A stretch of DNA of 64,000 nt. Origin: Actinomycetes bacterium. Lineage in GTDB: Bacteria; Actinomycetota; Actinomycetes; Mycobacteriales; Mycobacteriaceae. Made by a program: the position numbers and the translations under genes. Positions 27,713 through 36,190 of this stretch are shown piece after piece. The first letter of the stretch is position 1; each line of letters starts with the position of its first letter. The notes below the pieces were generated by a model, which made no database searches, was not told the DNA's origin, and saw only the letters and a list, made by a program, of their open reading frames with translations. The stretch is from assembly GCA_023461275.1 (NCBI GenBank), contig JAEYMI010000071.1:1-64000 (forward strand). The letters run 5' to 3'.

Positions 27713-28809
27713 CTGTTCGGCCCCTTCGTTCTGGTCATGTCTGCGACCTGTCGCGCGGCCCAGTCCAGGGCGTCAACGAACTCGCGTGCGGTTCGGCGGT
27801 CGCGAACCGCCAGGCGCATGTGATCGTCGTCGAGTCCGACAAAATTCGCTGCGCTCCGCACGGAAAAACCCTTGTGCCGCAACAACTCTTTCACCCTGAA
27901 GGCCGACGGAACGCGGATCAGGACAAAGGGTGCGCTCGGCGATGCGCACGGAGCGAAGCCGGCCGCCTGTAACGCCGAGATGAAGTAGGTGCGCTCGGCG
28001 GCCACCTCGCGGGCGATCCGGTCGCAGTACTGCTGTCCGTGCGGTCCAAGGCATTCGGTGAGTGCGGTCAGTCCCAGCGTGCCCACCGCCCATGGTCGTC
28101 GGCCGCGCGACAACCGCGCGATCACCTCCGGCGCGGCAAGAAAGTAACCGGCACGCAGACCCGCCAACGCGAACGTCTTGGTGATGCTGCGGAGCACGAT
28201 GACGTCCGGAAGTGACTGCGATGCGAGTGTTTCCGGTTCCCGACGATCGGTCCGTGGGTCGAGGGTGAGGTCGGCGAACGCCTCGTCGACGACGATCAGG
28301 CGCCCCGGCCGACGCAACGACAGGATGGCCTGGGCCGGATGCAGCACCGACGTCGGGTTGGTCGGATTGCCGATCACCACCAGGTCGGCGTCGTCGGGAA
28401 CCACGGGCGCGTCGGTGAGCTGCCACGGTTGTTCCAGGATCACGTGCGTGACCCGAATACCGGCCGCCCGCAACACGACTGCCGGCTCGGTGAACGTCGG
28501 TTCGATGAGCGCGACGTGCCGGGGGCACAGCCGTGGCAACAGCTCGAATCCCTCGGCCGCTCCCGAGAGCACCATCACTTCCTCGGGACGTCGGCCGTGT
28601 GCTGCGGCGATGGTCTGCACGGCGCGAACCTGATCGCGCGAGCTCGGGTAATGGCCCAGCTCACCAAGGCGGGAACGCAGTGCGTCGGTGATGAACTCGG
28701 GTGGACCCGGTCGAACATTCACCGCGAGATCCACCACGCCGGGTTCGACATCACGATCACCGTGCCGGTCGGGGTCGCGCAATGGCGTGTCGTCGGGCCC
28801 CGATGTCAT
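27709..28809 (-). CDS. cobC: Aminotransferase-like PLP enzyme CobC (Rv2231c-like)
   Basis: A 366-residue fold-type I PLP enzyme related to threonine-phosphate decarboxylase and histidinol-phosphate aminotransferase. It probably supplies the aminopropanol arm of cobalamin. It shows the IGNPTNPTSVLHP segment, VVDEAFADLT (PLP-binding Asp) and the Schiff-base Lys in RSITKTFALAG. The true start is ATG at 28809 (MTSGPDDTP); upstream frame is a shadow of the divergent HAD/PtpA genes. cobD lies 3 kb away. Confidence 0.88.
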   Translation of the reverse strand: MTSGPDDTPLRDPDRHGDRDVEPGVVDLAVNVRPGPPEFITDALRSRLGELGHYPSSRDQVRAVQTIAAAHGRRPEEVMVLSGAAEGFELLPRLCPRHVALIEPTFTEPAVVLRAAGIRVTHVILEQPWQLTDAPVVPDDADLVVIGNPTNPTSVLHPAQAILSLRRPGRLIVVDEAFADLTLDPRTDRREPETLASQSLPDVIVLRSITKTFALAGLRAGYFLAAPEVIARLSRGRRPWAVGTLGLTALTECLGPHGQQYCDRIAREVAAERTYFISALQAAGFAPCASPSAPFVLIRVPSAFRVKELLRHKGFSVRSAANFVGLDDDHMRLAVRDRRTAREFVDALDWAARQVADMTRTKGPNR

Positions 28810-28842
28810 ACCTGTGGAGCCTACGTGTTCAGATGGACGGTG

Positions 28843-29526
28843 ATGTCCGACACCGACCCACACAGTCCGGCAACCGCGCTGCTCGTCGACCTCGACGGCA
28901 CCATCACCGATAGTTTCACCGGGATTGCCAACAGCTTTCGCCACGCCCTGACCACGGTCGGCGTGCCGATCCCCGGTCCGGAAGTCATCGACGGTATCGC
29001 CGGGCCACCGATGATCGACACCCTGCACGGCCTCGGGCTCGACGAGGCCACCGCCGACGCGGCGATGCGGGCCTACCGTGCGCGTTACACCGAGACCGGG
29101 TGGCTGGAGAACTCGGTGTTCACGGGCATGGGCGAGCTGATCGCCGACCTCGCGAACGCCGGGCGTCGGATGGCGATCGCGACGTCGAAGAACCAGAACA
29201 CCGCACGCACGATTCTGGATCACTTCGACCTGTCCGACCACTTCGAGGTCATCGCAGGTGCCAGCGACGACGGTTCGCGTAGGACCAAGGCCGACGTCAT
29301 CGCCCACGCGCTGGATGGATTGGGCGTGGCCTATGACCGTGACGCACACCGAACCCCATCTCCGGTGGTGATGATCGGCGATCGCAGCCACGACATCGAA
29401 GGTGCGGCAAGCTTCGGGATTCCGGCAATCTTCGTGCGTTGGGGTTACGCTCAGGACGGGGAAGCGGACGCGGCCGCGTGGCGCGTCGAGAACATTGCAC
29501 ATCTGCGCGAGGTACTCGGTGTCTGA
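28843..29526 (+). CDS. ptkA: HAD-family hydrolase / tyrosine kinase PtkA homologue (Rv2232-like)
   Basis: A 227-residue HAD-fold protein with motif I LLVDLDGTITD (Asp16, Asp18), motif II ATSK and motif IV MIGDRSHDIEGA. The nearest named relative is M. tuberculosis PtkA, which is reported to phosphorylate PtpA. By sequence alone phosphoglycolate phosphatase-like activity is equally likely. PtkA of M. tuberculosis has an extra N-terminal part that is not present here. It overlaps the ptpA gene by 8 bases. Confidence 0.85.
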   Translation: MSDTDPHSPATALLVDLDGTITDSFTGIANSFRHALTTVGVPIPGPEVIDGIAGPPMIDTLHGLGLDEATADAAMRAYRARYTETGWLENSVFTGMGELIADLANAGRRMAIATSKNQNTARTILDHFDLSDHFEVIAGASDDGSRRTKADVIAHALDGLGVAYDRDAHRTPSPVVMIGDRSHDIEGAASFGIPAIFVRWGYAQDGEADAAAWRVENIAHLREVLGV

Positions 29527-29992
29527 CCAATTGCACATCTGTTTTGTCTGCACGGGCAACATCTGTCGTTCTCCGATGGCCCAGAACATCTTCCGGCGGG
29601 CCCTCGAGGAGGCCGGACTCGACGAGACGGTGAAAGTCACCAGCTGCGGCACCAGTGGCTTTCACACCGGTGACCCCGCCGACAACCGGGCTCGTACCGA
29701 ACTTCTCGCGCACGGTTATTCCGATGCTCACGTGGCCAGCCAGCTCTCGCCGGAGCATTTCGATGCCGACCTGTTCGTCGTCGCCGACACCGGACACGTC
29801 AAAGAACTCGAACGCAAACGCCTCGGCGCCCCGGTGCGGCTGCTACGCAGCTTCGACCCGGTCGCCGGCGACGTCGACCTCAATGACCCGTACTACGGCA
29901 CTCCGGCGGATTTCACGACCACGCGCGAGCAGATCGAAGCGGCCGTCCCCGGGCTACTGGCCTGGGTATACACCACCCTCGAGAACCGCTGA
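29519..29992 (+). CDS. ptpA: Low-molecular-weight protein-tyrosine phosphatase
   Basis: A 157-residue LMW phosphatase with the P-loop C11-TGNIC-R17-S in its usual position at the N-terminus and the general acid Asp123 in LNDPYYG. In M. tuberculosis PtpA is secreted into macrophages; in a soil relative a housekeeping role is more likely. GTG start at 29519 lies inside the end of the HAD gene, suggesting coupled translation of a kinase/phosphatase pair. Confidence 0.93.
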   Translation: MSDQLHICFVCTGNICRSPMAQNIFRRALEEAGLDETVKVTSCGTSGFHTGDPADNRARTELLAHGYSDAHVASQLSPEHFDADLFVVADTGHVKELERKRLGAPVRLLRSFDPVAGDVDLNDPYYGTPADFTTTREQIEAAVPGLLAWVYTTLENR

Positions 29993-30006
29993 CCCGATCG
30001 GTCGCT

Positions 30007-31011
30007 CTAGCCGGCCGGGCTGATCAGGTTGTGCACGTAGCGGATCTTGGTGAGCACCGGTTCGGGCAGCACGAACGGATAGAGGTCGGGATGACCCATC
30101 GACCGGTTGATCTGGTTGAGAGCCCAGGTCAGCGGTAGCCACCACTCGACGATCCGATCGAAACCGACATCGCCGGGAAGTTCACTGTCCAGCGTCGACC
30201 CGGCCGGCGCCATCGCGAATGCCGCTGCGGTGTCCAATGTGTCGCGGATGTGCAGGTAGTGGGCAAAGGTCTCGGCGAAATCCTCGGCCGGATGCATCGT
30301 CGCGTACGACGACACGTACCGCTCTTCCCAGCCGTTCGGCGCGCCCTCGGAGTAGTGCCGGTCCAACGCAGCCTGATAGTCGTCGTCGGGGTTGCCGAAG
30401 AGTTCCTCGAACCCCGGCCGATGATCGGGATCGATGAGCACCATCTGATAGAAGTGACCGATCTCGTGCCGGAAGTGGCCCAGAACCGTTCGGTACGGTT
30501 CGGCGAGCTCCACCCGCATCTGTTCGCGGTGCACGTCATCGCCTTCCGCGAGGTCCAGAGTGATCACTCCGTCGGCGTGACCGGTGATCACCGACTCCTG
30601 CGAGCTGGACAGCAGATCGAATGCCAGTCCATTCTGCGGGTCCTTGTCGCGGCCGAAGATCGGCAGGCCGAGTTCGTCGAGCTCGAGGATGACCCGACGT
30701 TTGGCCGATTCGGCACGACCGAACTCGGCCATCGCCTCGACGTCGGAGTCACTGGGTCGTGTGCGGGTCAGGGAGCACGATTCGCACAACCCCGGCGACC
30801 CCGTCCACTTCACCAGCCAATTACATTGCGCCACTTCGAAATCCGCGCAACGCTCGACGAGCGTCTCGTCGATGGTGGCCTGACCGTTCTCGTCGAGGTC
30901 GTAGATGGTTCTGTTGGACAGCCAAAAGCCGAGGTTAGAGGAACAATTCAGACATAGGCTGTTCTCGAAGGACAGACGCTGGCCGCACTTGCGGCATAAG
31001 AAGTCTCGCAT
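30007..31011 (-). CDS. Putative zinc-binding metallopeptidase (Peptidase_Mx family)
   Basis: A 334-residue protein. The N-terminal zinc ribbon has CRKCGQRL and CLNCSSNL; a second Cys cluster is at CESCSLTR. The peptidase domain has HEIGHFYQ (zincin HExxH-like, with I-G in place of the second E position context) followed by HPAEDFAETFAHYLHI. This family has unknown substrates and no signal peptide, so it is cytosolic. Converges on ptpA. Confidence 0.85.
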   Translation of the reverse strand: MRDFLCRKCGQRLSFENSLCLNCSSNLGFWLSNRTIYDLDENGQATIDETLVERCADFEVAQCNWLVKWTGSPGLCESCSLTRTRPSDSDVEAMAEFGRAESAKRRVILELDELGLPIFGRDKDPQNGLAFDLLSSSQESVITGHADGVITLDLAEGDDVHREQMRVELAEPYRTVLGHFRHEIGHFYQMVLIDPDHRPGFEELFGNPDDDYQAALDRHYSEGAPNGWEERYVSSYATMHPAEDFAETFAHYLHIRDTLDTAAAFAMAPAGSTLDSELPGDVGFDRIVEWWLPLTWALNQINRSMGHPDLYPFVLPEPVLTKIRYVHNLISPAG

Positions 31012-31136
31012 TGATCCCAGCGTACCCGGTCGGTTGACGGATTGGATTCACTCGCGAATAGTCCGCGCGGCTTACTACTCCCCCTCGCCGGCGTCCGAGT
31101 GTCGGAGGTCAGAGCCGGTATCGGTACCGTTGAGGG

Positions 31137-32078
31137 GTGCACGTGCTGCGGACGTTTCTCAGACCCGGGTGGATCGCCCTGGCGATCGTCGTCGTGGCCT
31201 TCGCAGCTCTGTGTTTCAGTCTTCTCGCGCCATGGCAGCTCGGCAAGAATTCGGCCACCGAGCATCGCAATGAATTGATCAAGTCCGCGGTCGCCACGGC
31301 TGCGGTGCCGATCGACGAGGTCGCCCGGGCCGGCAACGGCTTCGACCCGTCGACCGAATGGCGTGAGGTGCGGGTCACCGGCCACTACCTCGATGACCGG
31401 GAAGTCCTGGCACGGCTGCGGTCGGTCGGCGAACGGCCGGCAGTCGAGGTGCTGACACCGTTCGCCGTCGATGGCTCAGCACGCATCATCCTGGTCGACC
31501 GGGGATTCGTTCGGCCCGACCAGAGCGCCATGCCGACCGTTCCACCGGCACCCACCGGACTGACGACGATCGACGCCCGAATCCGCAAGAGCGAGGGCAC
31601 ATCTCCGGGCCGCGGCCTGCACGACGACGGCGGCATTCCGGCGGTCTACACCATCGATCCGGCCGAGATCTCCCGAGCGGACATGGCCCTGGACCCCTTC
31701 TATCTCCAGCTGTCGCCGGGGCAACCGGGCGCGTTGGGCTCGATCCCGCTGCCGCAGCTCGACTCTGGCCCCTACCTGTCCTACGGATTGCAGTGGCTGG
31801 CATTCGGCATCATGGCCCCGCTGGGTGCCGGTTACTTCATCTACTCCGAGATCAAGCAGCGCCGTGCGGCCAAGGCCGACGCTTCCGGGGCCGGACCGGA
31901 CCCCGAATCAGAAGGCGCAGCAAGCGATTCGCCGCGAGACCGGGTGCGTGCCGACCTCCGCGGAGCCGGCACCATCACCCAGAGCACACTGCGCGGCGAC
32001 GCGATCGGGCACGGCCCGGACACCCGTGAAGCGGCCGACGAGGTCCGCGACAAACTCGCCGAACGCTACGGCCGCTAA
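31137..32078 (+). CDS. SURF1 family cytochrome oxidase biogenesis protein
   Basis: A 313-residue membrane protein. TM helix 1 near residues 10-30 is followed by WQLGKNSATEHRNELI. The external SURF1 domain contains VTGHYLDDREVLARL and ILVDRGFV, and the second TM helix near 215 is preceded by PYLSYGLQWLAFGI. It assists assembly of heme-copper oxidases. A polar C-terminal tail of about 75 residues is longer than usual and ends in a predicted helix. The stop overlaps the end of convergent cobD. Confidence 0.93.
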   Translation: MHVLRTFLRPGWIALAIVVVAFAALCFSLLAPWQLGKNSATEHRNELIKSAVATAAVPIDEVARAGNGFDPSTEWREVRVTGHYLDDREVLARLRSVGERPAVEVLTPFAVDGSARIILVDRGFVRPDQSAMPTVPPAPTGLTTIDARIRKSEGTSPGRGLHDDGGIPAVYTIDPAEISRADMALDPFYLQLSPGQPGALGSIPLPQLDSGPYLSYGLQWLAFGIMAPLGAGYFIYSEIKQRRAAKADASGAGPDPESEGAASDSPRDRVRADLRGAGTITQSTLRGDAIGHGPDTREAADEVRDKLAERYGR

Positions 32079-33049
32079 CGCCGATTCGCCCAACGTCGGA
32101 CGAGGTGCCCCGCCAACGGCACGCCGGCGACCACCACGACCGCAGCCGTTTGCGTCCGTCGCGAAAGCGCTAGTGCCGCGCGCAGATCCACGGATTGCGG
32201 CGCATGCCCCACACCGAGCGTCGGACGTTGCTCGACCCCGTGCGCGTAGACCGTGGGCCCACCCAGCCCTACCCCGAGTGCGCCGGCCATTGACGCTTCC
32301 ACGACTCCCGCGTTGGGACTCGGATGGCCGCTCGCATCAGCGCGCCACGCAGCGATCGCGGCGCGCGGAGAACCTCCCAGCACCACCGTCAGTCCGGCGG
32401 TGAACCGCGCGGGGATCAGGTTGGCGGCGTCGTCGAGTCGTGCGCTGGCCCAGCCGAATCGCCCATACCGGGGTGACCGATAACCGACCATCGCGTCGAG
32501 CGTGTTCACCGCGCGATAGCCCACGAGTCCCGGAATGCCCCCGATGGCCCCCCACACGAGAGGTCCGATCGTCGCATCCGAGGTGTTCTCGGCCACCGAT
32601 TCCAGAGCGGCCCGACAGACGCCTGCCGCGTCGAGCATCTCCGGGTCGCGGGCGCAGAGGCTCCGGATGTGCCCGCGCGCACCGTCGAGATCATCGTTGT
32701 CGAGGTCGTCGGCGACGGCGGTGGCCACCGCGAGCAGGCTCGTCCCACCGAGTACCGCCCAGGTGGCGATTGCAGTGGCGACCACCTCGGCCGCCGGCGG
32801 GAGCCGACGCCCGAGCAGGTATGCCGCGCCGGTGGCTCCACCGACGAGCACCGTCGTGAACGTCGCTCCGGCGGTCCGCGAATCCGAGTACAGGTGACCC
32901 TCGGTGACCTGCGCGATCCGGCCGAACCCCGCGACGGGATGCCATCGCGACGGATCGGCGAGCAAGCGGTCGGCGAGGTAGCCGAGAACCAGACCCGCGG
33001 CGACAGTCGGCCGGCCGCAGACGCGGGCAGAGTCGGGGGCGGCGGGCAC
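32075..33049 (-). CDS. cobD: Adenosylcobinamide-phosphate synthase CobD/CbiB
   Basis: A 324-residue membrane enzyme that attaches aminopropanol (phosphate) to adenosylcobyric acid. It has several TM helices and the family motifs DRLLADPSRWHPVAGFGR, ENTSDATIGPLVWGAIGG, AVNTLDAMVGYRSPRY and SGHPSPNAGVVEASMAGAL. Same region as cobC, as in M. tuberculosis, though not in one operon here. Confidence 0.94.
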   Translation of the reverse strand: MPAAPDSARVCGRPTVAAGLVLGYLADRLLADPSRWHPVAGFGRIAQVTEGHLYSDSRTAGATFTTVLVGGATGAAYLLGRRLPPAAEVVATAIATWAVLGGTSLLAVATAVADDLDNDDLDGARGHIRSLCARDPEMLDAAGVCRAALESVAENTSDATIGPLVWGAIGGIPGLVGYRAVNTLDAMVGYRSPRYGRFGWASARLDDAANLIPARFTAGLTVVLGGSPRAAIAAWRADASGHPSPNAGVVEASMAGALGVGLGGPTVYAHGVEQRPTLGVGHAPQSVDLRAALALSRRTQTAAVVVVAGVPLAGHLVRRWANRR

Positions 33050-33090
33050 GCGCCGATCCTAGCCACCGGGGTCGGCCTAGGATTACCGCG

Positions 33091-33897
33091 ATGCCTTCAC
33101 CGCGAACTCCGCCCACGCCGGGGGTGTACCCGATAGACACCGGCACGGCGTCGTTGGCCGTCGACGACATCGCCGGTGGGTGGCTGCTGACGATCAACGG
33201 CGCACAGAGTTCGCATATTCACCCCGACCCGACGGTGCTGGATTTCGAGTACATGCGCCAGATGGCCACCATGATTGCGACCCGGCACGAGCGGGGCGAC
33301 CGGGTACGAGCCCTGCATCTCGGGGCGGCGGCGTGTGCACTACCGCGGATGCTCGCCGCCCACTACCCCGACACCCGGCAGGTCGCGGTGGAGATCGACG
33401 CCGAGCTGGCCCGCCTGGTTCGCGAGTGGTTCGACCTCCCACGATCACCGCTGCTTCGGATTCGAGTGGGCGACGCCCGCGAGGTGGCGGCGTCGTTGTC
33501 CGCGGCCACCCGAGACGTGGTGATTCGTGATGCATTCGTCGGTGGTCGCGCTCCGCGCCATCTCACCACCGTCGAGTTCACCGAGGATGTCCGGCGGGTT
33601 CTGGTGCCCGGCGGGCTGTATCTCGCCAATTGTGGCGACAGCCGCGACCTGGCCCTCGCACGCGCCGAAGTGGCCACCGTCGGCACGGTCTTCGCCCACG
33701 TCGCCGTTGTCGCCGACCCCTCGATGCTGAAAGGACGGCGCACCGGGAATGTGGTGGTGATCGGCAGCGATCAACCGGTCGACGCCGATCCCACGCTGGT
33801 ACGCACCTTGCTGAGCGACGCCGAGCCGGCCCGCATCCTCACCGGGGACGACGCCCGTCGGTTCGGTTCCCGGCCGGTGATCCACGACGTCGAGTGA
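33091..33897 (+). CDS. Spermidine synthase-like SAM-binding protein
   Basis: A 268-residue Rossmann-fold protein of the spermidine synthase/spermine synthase superfamily. The nucleotide loop reads ALHLGAAACALPRML rather than the canonical G-G-G-D-G, and the acidic residue after strand 2 is in VAVEIDAELARL. The aminopropyl-transfer gatekeeper region is poorly conserved, so polyamine synthesis is doubtful; related actinobacterial proteins are simply called fused or orphan spermidine synthases. Divergent from cobD by 41 bases. Confidence 0.75.
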   Translation: MPSPRTPPTPGVYPIDTGTASLAVDDIAGGWLLTINGAQSSHIHPDPTVLDFEYMRQMATMIATRHERGDRVRALHLGAAACALPRMLAAHYPDTRQVAVEIDAELARLVREWFDLPRSPLLRIRVGDAREVAASLSAATRDVVIRDAFVGGRAPRHLTTVEFTEDVRRVLVPGGLYLANCGDSRDLALARAEVATVGTVFAHVAVVADPSMLKGRRTGNVVVIGSDQPVDADPTLVRTLLSDAEPARILTGDDARRFGSRPVIHDVE

Positions 33898-34007
33898 GAG
33901 ATCCGCCGACAAATCGGACCCGCTGATCGTCACGGATTAGTCCGTTCAGACTACATAATCTTTAGTAATGCAAATTTCGGGATCAACTACCGCGAATTCA
34001 GTCGATC

Positions 34008-35042
34008 ATGCGTTCGACGTCCGTGCGTACTACCGAACGTCAGATGTCCGGCTACTCTTGTCCGGTGCTGACCAGTGACGGGCTACGACGCGCCCGGGGA
34101 TTCCTCGTCCTCACATGCACGGTTCTGGTTGCGTTCTTGACGGGTGCAGTCTCGGGCTCGGCGTCGGCGGCGCCCGCGGCGCCGCAGGTACCGGTGGCAG
34201 CCTGCGGCGGGATCGGCGGGAAGGCCAGACCCAACGCGTCAATCAACCGATCGGTGACCGTCGGTGGCGTCACCCGCACTTTCCGGGTCCACCTTCCGGC
34301 TTCTTACGACGGCCGACATCGACAGCCGATGATTCTCGGCTTCCACGGTCATGCCGAGAAGAGCACCTCCTTCGAGCAATACACCCAGTTGTCGAGGTTG
34401 CCCGCGGTGGTCGTTTATCCCGACGGCCTTCGCGGACTCAAGAATCAGCCCGCGTGGCAGGGCGCGCCGTATTCCTCGCCGGCCTCCGACGATGTCGCGT
34501 TCACGCGAGCGATCCTGCGCGACGTCCGGTCAACGAGCTGCGTCGACGCCGCGCGCACCTTTGCCGTCGGACGTTCCAACGGCGGTGGCTTCGTGGCCCT
34601 GCTGTCGTGCCGGTTGCCATCGGAGTTCGCGGCATTCGCGACAGTCGACGCAGCCGTGTACACCGCGAGCATGTCCGGATGCGCGTCAGCGCCCCCGGTA
34701 TCGGTGATCGACTTTCACGGAACCGACGATCGGGTCATCTCCTATGACGGCGGCGTCAGGTTCGGTGCCCCGTACCTGTCGTCGCGCCAATGGCTCGACA
34801 GTCTGGTTCGACGCGGACACTGCGCACCGGTACCGGTGACGATCCCCATCAATCGGCATATCCAGCAAGTGACGTGGCCGTTCTGCGCTCCGGGCGTGAT
34901 GATCACGCACTCCCGCATCGTCGGCGGCAGCCATCGGTGGCCCGGATCGACGGGCAATCCCGGCGCGGGCCCCATCAGTGACACCATCTCGGCGTCGCAC
35001 ATGATCTGGGCGTTCTTCGTCGCTCGAACCGCGCTCCGGTAG
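34008..35042 (+). CDS. Secreted PHB depolymerase/feruloyl-esterase-like hydrolase (LpqC-type)
   Basis: An exported esterase of up to 344 residues. A hydrophobic signal near residues 28-52 ends in SGSASAAPAAP with likely cleavage after ASA. The mature part has ILGFHGHAEKSTS (oxyanion), nucleophile Ser in VGRSNGGGF, Asp in DFHGTDDRVI and a C-terminal GGSHRWPG His. Six Cys residues suggest disulfides. The start is uncertain: ATG 34008, ATG 34044 or GTG 34065; none has a strong ribosome site. AT-rich DNA upstream (33945-33985) probably contains the promoter. Confidence 0.85.
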   Translation: MRSTSVRTTERQMSGYSCPVLTSDGLRRARGFLVLTCTVLVAFLTGAVSGSASAAPAAPQVPVAACGGIGGKARPNASINRSVTVGGVTRTFRVHLPASYDGRHRQPMILGFHGHAEKSTSFEQYTQLSRLPAVVVYPDGLRGLKNQPAWQGAPYSSPASDDVAFTRAILRDVRSTSCVDAARTFAVGRSNGGGFVALLSCRLPSEFAAFATVDAAVYTASMSGCASAPPVSVIDFHGTDDRVISYDGGVRFGAPYLSSRQWLDSLVRRGHCAPVPVTIPINRHIQQVTWPFCAPGVMITHSRIVGGSHRWPGSTGNPGAGPISDTISASHMIWAFFVARTALR

Positions 35043-35061
35043 CCAACACCGCGGTGAATCG

Positions 35062-35088
35062 CATTGCGGACATCATCTGTCCGCAATG
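35062..35088. promoter_or_regulatory. Perfect 11-bp inverted repeat, likely operator of the WYL regulator
   Basis: CATTGCGGACA (35062-35072), 5 bases, then TGTCCGCAATG (35078-35088), with all 11 pairs perfect. It ends 18 bases before the ATG at 35107 of the WYL regulator, a position expected of an autoregulatory operator. It also argues against the earlier in-frame ATG at 35086, which would lie inside the repeat. Confidence 0.65.
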
Positions 35089-35106
35089 TGGGGCATCCTG
35101 GGCGTC

Positions 35107-36102
35107 ATGCTGGAAACATCGGCTCGACTCCTCGCATTGCTGAACCTGCTGCAGATGCGTCGCGAGTGGTCGGGCGGTGAGCTCGCCGATCGCCTGCAGA
35201 TCACCACTCGTACGGTTCGTCGTGACGTCGAGAAGCTGCGGGAACTCGGCTACCCCGTCGACGCCAGCACCGGGATCAACGGCGGCTATCGGCTCGGCGC
35301 CGGAGCGGAGATGCCACCGCTGCTCCTCGACGACAACGAGGTCCTCGCGGTGGCCCTGGGACTCAACGCGATCAGCACGGGATCGGTCGCCGACATGGCC
35401 GAGGCATCCACCGGCGCGCTCAGCAAGCTCCGGCAGGTCATGCCGTCGCGACTGCGGCATCGGCTCGACGCGCTCGACCTCGACACGGTGCCCCGCAACG
35501 GGACCGTCGGCGGTGCACGCGACGCCGATACCGTGACAGCACAGACGCTGACCGAGATCGCGACAGCATGCCATCGACGCGAACGGCTCCGGTTCGACTA
35601 TTGCCGCCGCGATGGAACCGAGACACGGCGCGACGTCGAACCGTATCGGTTGGTACGCAACGGATCACGGTGGTACCTGGTCGGCTGGGACACCGAACGC
35701 GATGACTGGCGGTCGTTCCGCGTCGATCGAATGCAACCCAAGACACCCACCGGACCACGATTCTCCCCACGCGAACTCCCCGAGGGCGGAGCCGCCGCCT
35801 ACCTGCAACGCAGCCTCGGTTCGGTTTATCGCCGCGCGACCGCCCGGGTGCGTATCCACGCGCCCATCGAGACGGTGGCCGCGCAAGTCTTCGACGAATG
35901 GGGCACCGTCGAGTCCGGAGACGAAACAAGTTGCGAAGTAACGGTATTCAGCACATCACTGGCATCGATCGCGCGCTGGCTCTATGCCTTCGATGCTGAT
36001 TTCACCGTCATCGAGCCCGCCGAGCTGCGCAGCGAATGCGCCGCGCGTGCGGAGTTTCACGCCCGCGCCGCGCAACGGTACGAACGCGCGATCCGATCGT
36101 GA
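35107..36102 (+). CDS. HTH-WYL (YafY-type) transcriptional regulator
   Basis: A 331-residue regulator. The N-terminal HTH_11 (residues 1-60, ELADRLQITTRTVRRDVEKL) is followed by a linker. A WYL domain runs from about 130 to 230 with FDYCRRDGTETRRDVEPYRLV and RWYLVGWD, the W-Y-L-like core, and a C-terminal WCX extension follows. WYL domains sense nucleotides, ssDNA or small ligands. Start chosen at MLETSARL because this is the standard beginning of the HTH. It is probably autoregulated through the inverted repeat upstream; targets unknown. Confidence 0.9.
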   Translation: MLETSARLLALLNLLQMRREWSGGELADRLQITTRTVRRDVEKLRELGYPVDASTGINGGYRLGAGAEMPPLLLDDNEVLAVALGLNAISTGSVADMAEASTGALSKLRQVMPSRLRHRLDALDLDTVPRNGTVGGARDADTVTAQTLTEIATACHRRERLRFDYCRRDGTETRRDVEPYRLVRNGSRWYLVGWDTERDDWRSFRVDRMQPKTPTGPRFSPRELPEGGAAAYLQRSLGSVYRRATARVRIHAPIETVAAQVFDEWGTVESGDETSCEVTVFSTSLASIARWLYAFDADFTVIEPAELRSECAARAEFHARAAQRYERAIRS

Positions 36103-36156
36103 ATTGACACCTCGGCGATCCGTCGTGGAAAGCGCAGACGCCGCGGCCTCCCTATG

Positions 36157-36190
36157 GTGGATCCCATGAGGCTGTGGATCCCATGAGGCT
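36157..36190. repeat. 17-bp tandem duplication spanning the start codon of the next gene
   Basis: GTGGATCCCATGAGGCT is repeated head to tail at 36157-36173 and 36174-36190. Each copy carries a GTG and an ATG. The downstream ATG (36183) opens the NAD-binding gene; the upstream ATG (36167) is in another frame and stops after six codons. Confidence 0.75.

Noticed and set aside
29297..29797. Minus-strand frame opposite ptpA continuing from cobC
   Set aside because: The long frame upstream of the cobC ATG at 28809 is antisense to the HAD and ptpA genes and has no homology to aminotransferases.
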